Origin: Eubacteriaceae bacterium CHKCI004 | Lineage (GTDB): Bacteria; Bacillota; Clostridia; Lachnospirales; Lachnospiraceae | Length of the DNA: 44,313 bases | Direction of reading: 5' to 3' | Assembly (NCBI GenBank): GCA_900016875.1 | Contig: FCNR01000011.1 | Span: 1 to 44,313 of the forward strand | Part shown: piece by piece, positions 17,463 through 26,700 of the stretch | Layout: each line of letters starts with the position of its first letter | Position numbering within the stretch: the stretch's first letter is position 1 | Program-made: the position numbers and the translations under genes | Notes under the pieces: model-generated | Database searches by the model: none | What the model was told of the DNA's origin: nothing | What the model saw: only the letters and a program-made list of their open reading frames with translations

Positions 17463-18626
17463 ATGACGAACTTTTTGTTGCGATTGTTTGTGAAGGATTA
17501 TGATAATACGGAGTCGGCCGCCGTGCATTCCGCCATCGGTAAGCTGGCGGGGCTGACGGGGATCGTGTGTAACCTTTTGTTATTTCTCGGTAAGCTCACC
17601 GTGGGCTGGCTGGCCAACTCGGTGTCCATCATCGCCGATGCGGTCAACAACCTGTCGGACGCTTCTTCTTCGGTGGTGACGCTTCTCGGATTTAAGATGG
17701 CGCAGCAGCCGGCGGACGCCGAGCATCCATACGGCCACGCCCGCTATGAGTATCTGTCGGGCCTTGTGGTGGCGGCGCTGATCCTCATCATCGGCGTGGA
17801 TTTGGCGAAGTCCTCTTTGCAGAAGATCATCCATCCGGAGGCCGTGGAGTTTTCCATTGCGACCTTCGTGGTGCTGCTCCTTTCCATTGCGGTGAAGCTT
17901 TGGATGGCAGGATTTTTCGGCAGCCTTGGCCGTCGGATTCAGTCCACCACACTGCAGGCGACTTCTGTTGACAGCCGCAATGATGTGATCGCTTCTTCTG
18001 CCGTGCTGCTTGGCTGTTTTGCGGGCTATTTCTTCCATATTAATATCGACGGAATCGTGGGTCTTGCTGTGGCGGTGTTTATCCTGTATTCCGGTGTGGA
18101 TATCGCAAGAGAGACCATTTCCCCGCTGCTTGGCAAGCAGGCGGACCCGGAGCTGGTGGAGCGAATCAGTAATCTCGTGCTTTCCCATGAGAAGATCCTT
18201 GGCATCCATGACCTGCTGGTTCATGATTACGGCCCGGGACAGTGCTTTGCGACGCTGCATGCGGAACTGAGTGCGGAGGAAGACCCGCTGGTCTGCCACG
18301 ACATTATTGACGACATTGAGCGGGACGCACTGGAACAGATGAATGTGCATCTAGTCATTCACTATGACCCGGTAGTCCTTGATGACGCAGAGTGGAACGA
18401 GATGAAGGAGATGGTGGAGGAGATCATCGCCGGCCTCGATGCAAAGTTGTCCATGCATGATTTCCGGGTGGTGAGAAGTTCCAGACAGACAAAGCTCATG
18501 TTCGACCTGGCGGTGCCGTATTCCATGCGCCAGAAGCATAAGGAGATCAAGCAGAAGATTGATGAGGAGCTGTTTGCCAGAGATAAGCATTATCTGACGA
18601 TTATTGGCTTTGATGAAACTGCATAA
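17463..18626 (+). CDS. Cation diffusion facilitator transporter
   Basis: 387 residues. I chose the ATG at 17463 (MTNFLLRLFVKDY) with GGGG upstream; the ATG at 17454 is possible. Six membrane helices occupy about 25-210. Metal-site motifs are SIIADAVNNLSDASSS (helix II, Asp pair) and HPYGHARYEYLSG, with SVDSRNDVIASS in helix V. This N/D-D...D-D pattern is that of MamM/FieF-like Zn, Fe or Mn exporters. The cytoplasmic domain (about 215-300) has HDLLVHDYGPG and HLVIHYDPV. An extra C-terminal segment of about 80 residues is common in clostridial members. It would export a divalent cation in exchange for protons. The gene is intact. Confidence 0.9.
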   Translation: MTNFLLRLFVKDYDNTESAAVHSAIGKLAGLTGIVCNLLLFLGKLTVGWLANSVSIIADAVNNLSDASSSVVTLLGFKMAQQPADAEHPYGHARYEYLSGLVVAALILIIGVDLAKSSLQKIIHPEAVEFSIATFVVLLLSIAVKLWMAGFFGSLGRRIQSTTLQATSVDSRNDVIASSAVLLGCFAGYFFHINIDGIVGLAVAVFILYSGVDIARETISPLLGKQADPELVERISNLVLSHEKILGIHDLLVHDYGPGQCFATLHAELSAEEDPLVCHDIIDDIERDALEQMNVHLVIHYDPVVLDDAEWNEMKEMVEEIIAGLDAKLSMHDFRVVRSSRQTKLMFDLAVPYSMRQKHKEIKQKIDEELFARDKHYLTIIGFDETA

Positions 18627-18736
18627 ATATGAAGTGGTATAAATATAATAGTCCGCCCATATGTCAATTATGCATCCTGCGCATATCAAGACATTTAATA
18701 AAGGTATTAGACACAATAACATATCATATTTATAAT

Positions 18737-18778
18737 AAAGGTGTTTCCTGATTTGTTCTTTGGGGAACACCTCTTTTT
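18737..18778 (+). terminator. Terminator after the cation transporter
   Basis: AGGTGTTTCC and GGGAACACCT pair with one wobble around a 13-base loop, followed by CTTTTT. Confidence 0.8.
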
Positions 18779-18832
18779 GTTGTTATACCAAATATTTATA
18801 CAAATACATATTTATGTGTTTGTGCAAGGGAC

Positions 18833-18893
18833 GCCGGGAAGTTCTGTCATAAGCTGAAGCTATACACTGTGCCAACTGATCTGAACTTCCGGC
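18833..18893. other. Long inverted repeat, possible structured RNA
   Basis: GCCGGGAAGTTC (18833-18844) pairs with GAACTTCCGGC (18883-18893), with one bulged G and about 38 bases between. There is no T-run after it, so it is not an ordinary terminator. There is no gene in 18627-19115. Confidence 0.5.
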
Positions 18894-18925
18894 GGAAAAT
18901 GTTTTCTGTTACAATATGCATAACG

Positions 18926-18978
18926 CAGGGATATGTCTCTTATACATCATCGGAGACGCATATGAGGCATAATCCCTG
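18926..18978. other. Second inverted repeat in the same gap
   Basis: CAGGGATATG-T-CTC (18926-18939) pairs with GAGGCATAATCCCTG (18964-18978) with small bulges. It lies just upstream of the promoter at 18998. It could be an operator, a small RNA element or a decayed mobile-element end. Confidence 0.45.
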
Positions 18979-18997
18979 AAGTTATATGTTGTGTCCA

Positions 18998-19026
18998 TTG
19001 CTCCGGACGTTATGTCCATATATAAT
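18998..19026 (+). promoter_or_regulatory. Promoter of the lipoprotein/DUF4405 unit
   Basis: TTGCTC (18998-19003) and TATAAT (19021-19026) with 17 bases between. GTCC-N8-GGAC (from 18993) overlaps the -35 and could be an operator. Confidence 0.6.
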
Positions 19027-19115
19027 AGATTGTGAGTAGAAAACAACACAAGAGAAATAATACTCATGAAGGCGATTAAATACAAGAGAAATAGTACACA
19101 GGAAAGGACAAGAGT

Positions 19116-19355
19116 ATGGAACATGCAGTGAATCTTCATAAAAAAATGTTTTTGTTTTTGATGCCCTTATGCGGACTTATGTTTACCGGCTGTGAGAGTA
19201 CCAGCAGTTCGGAGGTGACCAGGCAAAAACCTTCTGCTTCAAACACCGTTTCATCCGAAGTTTTTGTTCTGGAAGAAGAGGATGACGGAGTGCAGAGGAT
19301 AGAGATCTCCGGGTATCTGGAGGGATATTATGACGGGGAGGAGATTTATTCATGA
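19116..19355 (+). CDS. Small lipoprotein of unknown function
   Basis: 79 residues from an ATG behind AAAGGA. A hydrophobic signal ends in LMFTGC, so Cys26 would be lipidated, leaving a mature peptide of about 54 residues. That peptide is Ser/Thr-rich, then acidic (VLEEEDDG), ending RIEISGYLEGYYDGEEIYS. I do not recognise a family. Its stop overlaps the start of the DUF4405 gene (ATGA), so the two products are likely made together and may interact at the membrane surface. Confidence 0.7.
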   Translation: MEHAVNLHKKMFLFLMPLCGLMFTGCESTSSSEVTRQKPSASNTVSSEVFVLEEEDDGVQRIEISGYLEGYYDGEEIYS

Positions 19356-20050
19356 AACAGCGAGGAAGAATGATCATCGATATCGCGATGACTGTCATGC
19401 TCCTTTGCCAGATGGCATATATGCTGGTGGGAGAAGACCTGCACGAGTGGGTGGGAACCGCGATGTTCGTGCTGTTTATCGCCCATCATGTGGTAAACCG
19501 CCGGTGGTACGGCAATCTTTTTAAGGGAAGATACACCCCGTTCAGGGTGATGCAGGTGATCGTCAATGTACTACTGCTGTTGGCGATGCTCGGTCTGATG
19601 GTCAGCGGAATCATCATGTCAAGAATTGTCTTTGATTTCCTGCCTATCGAGGGAGGAACCGCTTTTGCCAGAACCGTTCATATGCTGGCTTCCTACTGGG
19701 GCTTTATCCTCATGAGCATGCATCTTGGCATGCACTGGGGCATGGTCATGGGAATGGTGCGGAAGCTGCGGGGAGAGAACGGCGCAAACCAGGCGTCACC
19801 GTCCCGCACCGTGGTGCTCCGCCTGCTGGCTGCGGCCATCTCCGTGTACGGCGTCTATGCTTTTTTGAAACATAATATCGCAGATTATCTGTTCCTGCGG
19901 ACACATTTTGTATTTTTTGACTTTGAGGAAACGCTGCTGCAGTTTTTTGTAGAGTATATTGCCATGATGGGTCTGTGGGCGTGCGTTGCCTACTATCTTA
20001 TGAAGCTTCTGCAGAAATGTACAGCGGGGCGTAAAAGGCAGATAAAATAA
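19352..20050 (+). CDS. DUF4405 membrane protein (cytochrome b-like)
   Basis: 232 residues with about five hydrophobic helices. The first two thirds fit DUF4405: DLHEWVGTAMFVLFIAHHVV with the following RRWY, and VHMLASYWGFILMSMHLGMH. These regions place His residues in adjacent helices, as in b-type cytochromes that bind haem. The last third (about 150-225) is a further pair of helices. The family role is unproven; a membrane electron-transfer role is suggested by the His pattern only. It is translationally coupled to the lipoprotein. A truncated MoxR gene follows 18 bases later. Confidence 0.75.
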   Translation: MKQRGRMIIDIAMTVMLLCQMAYMLVGEDLHEWVGTAMFVLFIAHHVVNRRWYGNLFKGRYTPFRVMQVIVNVLLLLAMLGLMVSGIIMSRIVFDFLPIEGGTAFARTVHMLASYWGFILMSMHLGMHWGMVMGMVRKLRGENGANQASPSRTVVLRLLAAAISVYGVYAFLKHNIADYLFLRTHFVFFDFEETLLQFFVEYIAMMGLWACVAYYLMKLLQKCTAGRKRQIK

Positions 20051-20067
20051 AAGAAGGGGGAATCCGA

Positions 20068-20652
20068 TTGGAAGAACGGCGGGTGACGGTGGAGGGCGTG
20101 ACCAGGCCGGTGCCCGAGCCATTTCTTGTCATTGCGACGCAGAATCCTCAGGGAAGCGCCGGAACCCAGCTTTTGCCTGAGGCTCAGGTGGACCGGTTCA
20201 TGGTGAGTCTCTCTGTGGGATACCCGGATTATGACAGTGAGCTTGCCATGGTTCTCGGCGTCCGGGGAAAAAGCCGTGTGGAAGATATCGTGAGCGTGTT
20301 TCAGGGAGATACGCTCCGGGACATACAAAATGCCGTGGATCAGGTGCATCTGAAGGAAAATGTGGGGGACTATATTGTACGTCTCGTCCGTGCAACGAGA
20401 GAACACCCGGAGCTTAGCTGTGGCGGCAGTCCCCGGGCGTCTATCGCGCTGGTGCGTATGTCCAGGGCGGCTGCATTCCTTAATGGAAGGGATTATGTGA
20501 TTCCTTCGGATGTGGAAGAGCAGTTTCCATACATTATCCGGCACAGGATTACGCTGGATTCTGCCGCCCGGATGAACGGCAGGACGAAGGATGCGGTCAT
20601 TGGTGAGATTCTGCAGCAGACAAGGCGTCCTTCGATGGGGATCCGGCGATGA
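20068..20652 (+). pseudogene. MoxR-type AAA+ ATPase missing its N-terminal nucleotide-binding half
   Basis: 194 residues from the TTG at 20068, with AGAAGGGGG upstream. It begins at EERRVTVEGVTRPVPEPFLV, which is mid-protein in MoxR ATPases. ATQNPQGSAGTQLLPEAQVD is the sensor-1/arginine-finger region, and the lid domain follows with GGSPRASIALVRMSRAAAF. The usual length is about 310-320 residues; about 125 N-terminal residues with Walker A and Walker B are absent here, so it cannot bind ATP normally. Its stop overlaps the DUF58 start. MoxR, DUF58 and a transglutaminase form a well-known operon, and this copy has lost the front of its first gene. Confidence 0.88.
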
Positions 20653-21416
20653 AAAAGGCGGGATTTCTTCTGGTGACTGCCGCCACATGGTATCTTGCCG
20701 CCATGTACCGTTCGATTCCGCTGATGGCGCTTACTATAACGGAAGTGATACTTTTTCTGGGAATGTGGGTGCAGTCCTTTTATTTTAGATTTCGCGTCCG
20801 GGCCGGTTTTGGGCGGCAGCTGACAGTTTGCCGGAAGGGAGAAGAACCATCCTGTTCCATTTGGATAGAAAGCAAGGGCATCCTACCGGTGGGCGCTGTC
20901 AGTCTGCGGATGAAAGCATTTTATCCCGAAGGGAGCCGGAAAATCCGGATTAATCTTCTCGGAGGGACAAGGCGGCGAACCAGCCGGAAAGTGCGGCTTT
21001 CCATGGAGAAGCAGCAATGCGGCTTATTTTCCGTCCGTATGGAGAAAATATATGTGTATGATTATCTGACTTTGTTTCAGCGGAAACGAAAAGAAAAAGA
21101 GGAAATGCAGATCGCCATATTGCCGCGGGGGTATCCTCTGCGTATTGGCGAAGAGTCAGGATTTCGTCAGGAAATGCAGCAGTCCGTTCGGGATGCTGAT
21201 TTTCTGCCTGGAGCCAATATGGATGAGATCCGGCAGCTGCGGCAGAAAGAGGAGTGTGATATGCTGTTCCTTTCACTCTATCAGTGGGAAGATGAATTGG
21301 AAGAAGCCGTGCCTGATTACACGGAAGAGTTCTGTTTTGACGGAAACCTCAGGTTTTCCCGTTCCGGAAGGACGATTTGGCAATTTACGACAGAGTATTA
21401 TCAAAAGGAGGTATGA
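20649..21416 (+). pseudogene. DUF58 protein with internal deletion
   Basis: 255 residues from an ATG overlapping the MoxR stop. Two N-terminal helices and the beta-rich segment to about residue 175 are normal for DUF58. After DFLPGANMDEIRQLR the expected signature (the Y/R-x-G-D...HWK...A/S stretch that defines DUF58) is missing, and the sequence jumps to QKEECDMLFLSLYQW near the usual C-terminus. Family members have about 380-430 residues, so over 100 are probably lost, with the frame kept. The junction bases CGGCAGCTGCGGCAG (21231-21245) contain a direct CGGCAG repeat, suggestive of a short-repeat deletion. Confidence 0.72.
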
Positions 21417-21420
21417 TCCG

Positions 21421-23508
21421 GTGAAAATATATGGAAGAAAGAGGGGGAGCAATGTGGCGGCTGTCCCTTTTTCGCTGTTCTTTTTGCTAAGCGGTATATA
21501 CGGTGTTTATCTCATGTTTCTTGCAGTGCCGCAGCTGCGGTGGAACCGTGCTGCGGTATTCTTGCTGGCAGCGCTGCCAGCAATGCTGTTATGGTATCTC
21601 GATGGAAAAAAAGGAACAAATAGAAGGGGGCTTTTGCCGGCTGGGATAATCGTAGTGCCGATACTGATAGGAGCAGTTTTATTTTTTCACCCTTCCGTAA
21701 TCGGAGAAATCATCTCGGCCGCCTTGCAGACAGCTGGATTTGCAGAAGCGGGACAGACGGATGTGACCCGGGGCGTATTGATGATTCTATGGGCGGTTTC
21801 TTATCTGCTTTTTTTGTGGGAGTTTGTGTTTCGTGTACATTGGTTTCTGTATATTTTTATGAGCGTCCTTCTCCTGGCGGCCCCATTGATGGGAATCGTT
21901 CCGGGAAGCGGCGCTGTGCTCTGTATCGGAATTTTTCAGATTACTTTCTGGGCAGTACACACCCTGATGAAAAAGAGCCGGCAGGGAAAAAAGAGAAGAA
22001 AAGAAAATATGCAGTCTGCCATGAAAATCGGCGCCATGGTCATGGCGGCGGTGGCTGCGATTTTCTCAGTCTCGCTTTTTGTGGTGAGCCAAAGTCCGGA
22101 GTGGTTTTACGGTACGGCCTATGGGGCGGAAGGTTTTGTACAACAGACGGCAAAGCGTCTGAGCGGCTGGACCAATCAGCCGGAAGGAGGGACGATTAAC
22201 CGGGGAAATCTTTATCCTGCGGGTGTGGACCAGATTGAGATATGGGTCAGCGACGTACCGGGAGAAACTATCTATTTGAAAGGATTCAGCGGAGGCGATT
22301 ACGCAGGCGGTGAATGGGAACCGGCTATGGATGAGGAGCTTTTTATGCAGATGAATGAAAATAGCCTTCACTGGAGGTATTGGGAGGACAGCATCGCCAG
22401 CATGTTTTCTAACCTGTATTTTGAGATGAATCAAAATACAGTTCGTGATGAGCCGGTGGAGGAGCATATGCTGATGATACGCAATCTGGAAGATATTGAG
22501 GTTCAGCCAGTGGAGTATGAACCGTATTACAGTATACAAAATCGCTGGGGACGGTTTGGATATACTTTTCGTTTTTATGAGCGCAGTGAGATGGATATTG
22601 ACTGGGACAATATGAATCCGACCATGGAATCCGGAGCTTCCTGGTATTACGACATACAGCAGGCGTACCAAAGAGAGACGCAGACTGCTTACACGGCAGT
22701 GCCGGAGAATGTGGTTCCGCGTCTTGTGAGATTGTGCGCTGCCAATCCACAGGAAGATCTAAAACATATTACGGCGTTTATCCTGTATACCCTGCAGAAT
22801 ATGGCGACTTATTCCACTACGCCTGGCGTTACCCCGCTCAATGCGGATCCCGTGGAATATTTTTTGTTTGAGAGCGGGGAAGGCTATTGTCAGCATTTTG
22901 CATCGGCGGCAGTTCTGATGTACAGGCTCTATGGGATTCCTGCCCGGTATGTGACGGGATATGCGGTGAAACCATCGGATTTTGAAGAGGTAACGGATGG
23001 CGGTTACCGGGCGGTTCTCACTGACGCTTCCGCCCACGCCTGGCCGGAGATATTTATCGAAGATCTGGGCTGGACGCCGGTGGAAGTGACGCCTGCCGGA
23101 GAAGGGTATGATGCATTTGAGCCGCAGATGGATGAAGAAACTCTTCTGGATATCCAGGAACAACAGCAATGGAATTTGAGTGATCTTGTCGAGGATGCGC
23201 AGCCGCAGGAAGAACAGTCTCAGGAGGAATCGGGAGGAAATGTTTCCGTGGAGCCTGCGGCCGACTATCACGAGGCGTCCCCGGGATGGATTGCCTTGTT
23301 TCTCCTGCTTTTTGCCGGGACGCTGTATTACATTTACAGAGAAATGCAGAGGGCGGCGGACAGGCGTATGGATGTGCGGCAGGCGTTCGGAAGGCATGAG
23401 GCAGACGAAAAAGAAACGGTGTTTGCGAGGGAAATGTATAGGAGGACGTCAGAATATCTCTATGAGCATCTCAACGGAATAAGAAAAATATGGTTTAAAA
23501 TATATTAA
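21421..23508 (+). CDS. Membrane transglutaminase-like protein (TgpA-type)
   Basis: 695 residues from the GTG at 21421, four bases after the DUF58 stop and behind AAAAGGAGG. Six or so N-terminal helices (to about residue 220) are followed by an extracytoplasmic domain. The transglutaminase-like core has ESGEGYCQHFASAAVLMYRL (catalytic Cys), then RYVTGYAV, SAHAWPEIFIEDLGWTPVEV (catalytic His and Asp) and TPAGEG. One more helix (WIALFLLLFAGTLYYIY) precedes a short cytoplasmic tail. The tail, ending HLNGIRKIWFKIY, is shorter than I would expect, so a deletion there is possible. It works with MoxR and DUF58 in an envelope function that is not well defined; both partners are damaged here. Confidence 0.85.
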   Translation: MKIYGRKRGSNVAAVPFSLFFLLSGIYGVYLMFLAVPQLRWNRAAVFLLAALPAMLLWYLDGKKGTNRRGLLPAGIIVVPILIGAVLFFHPSVIGEIISAALQTAGFAEAGQTDVTRGVLMILWAVSYLLFLWEFVFRVHWFLYIFMSVLLLAAPLMGIVPGSGAVLCIGIFQITFWAVHTLMKKSRQGKKRRKENMQSAMKIGAMVMAAVAAIFSVSLFVVSQSPEWFYGTAYGAEGFVQQTAKRLSGWTNQPEGGTINRGNLYPAGVDQIEIWVSDVPGETIYLKGFSGGDYAGGEWEPAMDEELFMQMNENSLHWRYWEDSIASMFSNLYFEMNQNTVRDEPVEEHMLMIRNLEDIEVQPVEYEPYYSIQNRWGRFGYTFRFYERSEMDIDWDNMNPTMESGASWYYDIQQAYQRETQTAYTAVPENVVPRLVRLCAANPQEDLKHITAFILYTLQNMATYSTTPGVTPLNADPVEYFLFESGEGYCQHFASAAVLMYRLYGIPARYVTGYAVKPSDFEEVTDGGYRAVLTDASAHAWPEIFIEDLGWTPVEVTPAGEGYDAFEPQMDEETLLDIQEQQQWNLSDLVEDAQPQEEQSQEESGGNVSVEPAADYHEASPGWIALFLLLFAGTLYYIYREMQRAADRRMDVRQAFGRHEADEKETVFAREMYRRTSEYLYEHLNGIRKIWFKIY

Positions 23509-23559
23509 ATTTTTCTGCTGATAAAATGAAGGACAGATTAAAAAAATTGCAAGTCCTGG

Positions 23560-23588
23560 TTGACGGGACTAACTTAAGATGTTATAGT
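23560..23588 (+). promoter_or_regulatory. Promoter of the activase gene
   Basis: TTGACG (23560-23565), 17 bases, TATAGT (23583-23588). It gives an untranslated leader of about 155 bases. Confidence 0.75.
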
Positions 23589-23604
23589 GTCACTAGAACA
23601 AATT

Positions 23605-23722
23605 GGGGCTGTTTCACATTAACTTTGTTGATGTATACAGCCCCCTTATTAGAGTAAAAAGAACCCGGGAAGCAGGTAATAACAACAGGGAGATTCTGGG
23701 TATTCCGCCATTTGCTCCCGGG
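23605..23722 (+). promoter_or_regulatory. Structured leader with two hairpins before the activase start
   Basis: GGGGCTGT (23605-23612) pairs with ACAGCCCC (23637-23644), with an inner pairing CATTAAC/GTTGATG. CCCGGGAAGCA (23664-23674) pairs with TTTGCTCCCGGG (23711-23722). No T-run follows either hairpin. The second ends about 20 bases before the GAGG ribosome site. It could be a cis-regulatory RNA; it matches no riboswitch I know. Confidence 0.45.
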
Positions 23723-23751
23723 CATAATACATAAGATATTGAGGTAGAGAC

Positions 23752-26700
23752 ATGACAGCAGGAGAAAACAAATCACTAAAAGTCCTTCTTGTTGGCATTG
23801 ATATCGGGTCAACAACAACAAAGATCGCGGCCATAGATGAGACAGAGCATAAGATTTTGTATTCCGATTACCGAAGACATAACGCCAAGCAGCTGGAAAG
23901 CGTGTATCAGGCGCTTCTGCGGCTGCGGGGGAAGTTTGATGATACGCCGGTCCGGCTGATTCTGACCGGTTCCGGGGCGAAACCTGTGGCAGAAGTCCTG
24001 GATGTTCCGTTCATTCAGGAAGTTGTAGCGAATTCCATCGCTCTGCGAAAGGATTATCCTCATGTGCGCACTGCCATTGAGCTGGGCGGCCAGGACGCGA
24101 AGATTATTTTTTTCCACAGGGATGAGACGGACGGTTCTCTGAATGTATCAGACATGCGCATGAACGGAAGCTGTGCCGGTGGAACCGGAGCATTTATCGA
24201 TGAGATCGCTTCTATACTGAAGGTTCCGGTAGAAGAGTTCAACACATTGGCAGAAAAGGGAACTTGTGTGTACGATATATCAGGGCGCTGCGGCGTGTAC
24301 GCAAAGACGGACATTCAGCCTCTTCTCAATCAGGGAGTGGCGAAGTCTGATCTGGCGCTGTCTTCTTTTCACGCCATTGCGAAACAGACCATTGGCGGTC
24401 TCGCGCAGGGGCTTGATATAGAGAAACCGGTGGCTTTTGAAGGGGGACCTCTGACGTTCCACCCTACGCTGGTGAAAGTATTTGCCGAAAGATTGCATCT
24501 CTCGGAAGAGGATATCATACACCCGGCACGGCCGGAGATTATCATCGCCTACGGCGCGGCTCTGGCTCTGAGCGGCATGTTCGCTGACAGAACACGGCAG
24601 TATACGGCGGAAGAGCTTATTACTGCGCTGGAAGAGCACCGGGGAGGAAATCTTCCCGGACAGGAGGCGGCGGGCGTTCCGTTTTTTAATTCTCAGGAAG
24701 AGCGCCGTCAGTTTGAAGAGCGCCAGCGTCTGCCGGAGAACCGCGCGGCCGAGCTGCATGAGGGTGAGATTATCCACGCCTATCTGGGCATTGATTCCGG
24801 AAGCACAACCACAAAGTTTGTGCTGATGGATGAAGATGAAAACATTCTGGATTCTTTCTACGCCGCCAATGAGGGAGATCCTCTTCTGGTGGCGAAAAAT
24901 GCGCTGATCGCCATGCGGGAGCGTTACCGGAAGGCCGGGGTAAAGCTTGACATTATCGCCGCCGGAGCCACCGGTTACGGAGAGCTCCTGTTTACCAAGG
25001 CGTTTAATCTGGAGTGTCATGTGGTGGAGACCGTGGCCCATGCCCGCGCAGCGGAGAAATATGTGTCCGACGCGTCTTTTATTCTGGATATCGGCGGACA
25101 GGATATGAAGGCCATATGGCTGGATAACGGCATCATCACTAACATTGTGGTCAATGAAGCCTGTTCTTCCGGATGTGGTTCTTTCCTGGAGAACTTCGCT
25201 TCCTCCCTGCATATTCCGGTGAAGGAGATTGCGAAAGCCGCCTTTTCTTCGGAGAATCCGGCGGTGCTCGGCAGCCGCTGCACGGTTTTTATGAACAGCA
25301 GTATCATCACAGAGCAGAGAAACGGCAAGCAGCCGGCGGATATCATGGCCGGTCTCTGCCGTTCCATCATAGAAAATGTATTTACAAAAGTAATTCGTAT
25401 AGAAAATGTAAAGAGCCTCGGAGATAAGATCGTGGTGCAGGGCGGTACATTTCTTAACGACGCGGTACTGCGGGCCATGGAACAGTACATCGGCAGAGAG
25501 GTAGTCCGCGCGCCATATCCGGGCATCATGGGAGCCATCGGAACGGCGCTCCTTACAAAAGAGCGATTCAGGGCAGGCAATGGGAGACGGACTTTCATGG
25601 GTCTTGGCAAGCTGGATGATTTCACCTACACCCAGGAAGCCAACTCGCCTTGTCCGTTCTGCGGCAACCATTGTAAACGTACCATTATCCGTTTTTCCAA
25701 CGGCAATTCCTGGATTACCAACAACCGCTGTGAGAGGGGCGAGATTCTCGGCGACCCGAAGGACGGCAACGTCCGGCGGATGCTTCAGGAGAAACAGAAG
25801 CAAAAAGAGCAGGTGCCGAATCTCTTTGCTCTGCGGGAGAAGCTCCTGATGAAGGATTATCCTTATGAGGAGCTGGAGGAGAAGAAAGATGTGACCATCG
25901 GACTGCCGAAGGTGCTTTCCTACTGGGAGACGATGCCGTTCTGGCGCACCTTCTGGCGAACCCTCGGTTTTCAGATAAAGGTATCGCCGGACAGCACGAG
26001 AAAGATCTATGAGGACGGACTTTCCGCCGTAACCTCGGATACAGTCTGTTTCCCTGCCAAACTGGTGCACGGACATATCCGCGCGCTGGTAAAAAGCGGA
26101 GTGGACCGCATTTTTATGCCGTCCATCACCACCGTTTCCTCAGAAAACACCGAGGAAACCAGCCAGTCCATGTGCGCCATCGTCAAAGGTTATCCGATTG
26201 TCATCCGTAATTCCGACAACCCGGAGAAGAGGTGGGGGATTCCTTTTGACGCGCCGCTGTTTCACTGGTATACGCCGGAAGACAGAGACCGGCAGCTGAC
26301 CCATTATATGGAAGAAACCTTCCATCTGGAAGCGGAGACCGTGCGAAAGGCCATCGCCCAGGCGGACGCCGCCCAGAAGCAGTTCAGACAGGAATTATTC
26401 CAGGCCGGAAAGGCGGTCTGCGAGGAAGTGAAGCGCAAAGGCACGTACGCCGTTGTACTGGCGTCCCGCCCGTACCAAAATGACGCTCTGGTCAATCATG
26501 ATCTGCCGGAGATGTTCACCAGTCTCGGTATTCCGGTGCTGACGGCGGATTCTCTGGAGGAAGCGTCCCAGGTGGATCTTTCCATGAGCCGTCTGGATGT
26601 GGTCAATAACTACCATGCCCGAATGCTTTCCACAGCGATTCTGGCAGCCCAGAACGAGCATCTGGAGTATGTGCAGATCGTGAGCTTCGGCTGCGGCCAT

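Noticed and set aside
23664-23722. CCCGGG inverted repeat as an intrinsic terminator
   Set aside because: No T-run follows and it lies between a promoter and the start codon it should serve, so a leader structure is more likely.
24280-26076. Long minus-strand open frame (about 598 codons) inside the activase gene
   Set aside because: It mirrors the codon pattern of the real gene, has no domain I recognise, and lies wholly within a gene with clear motifs.
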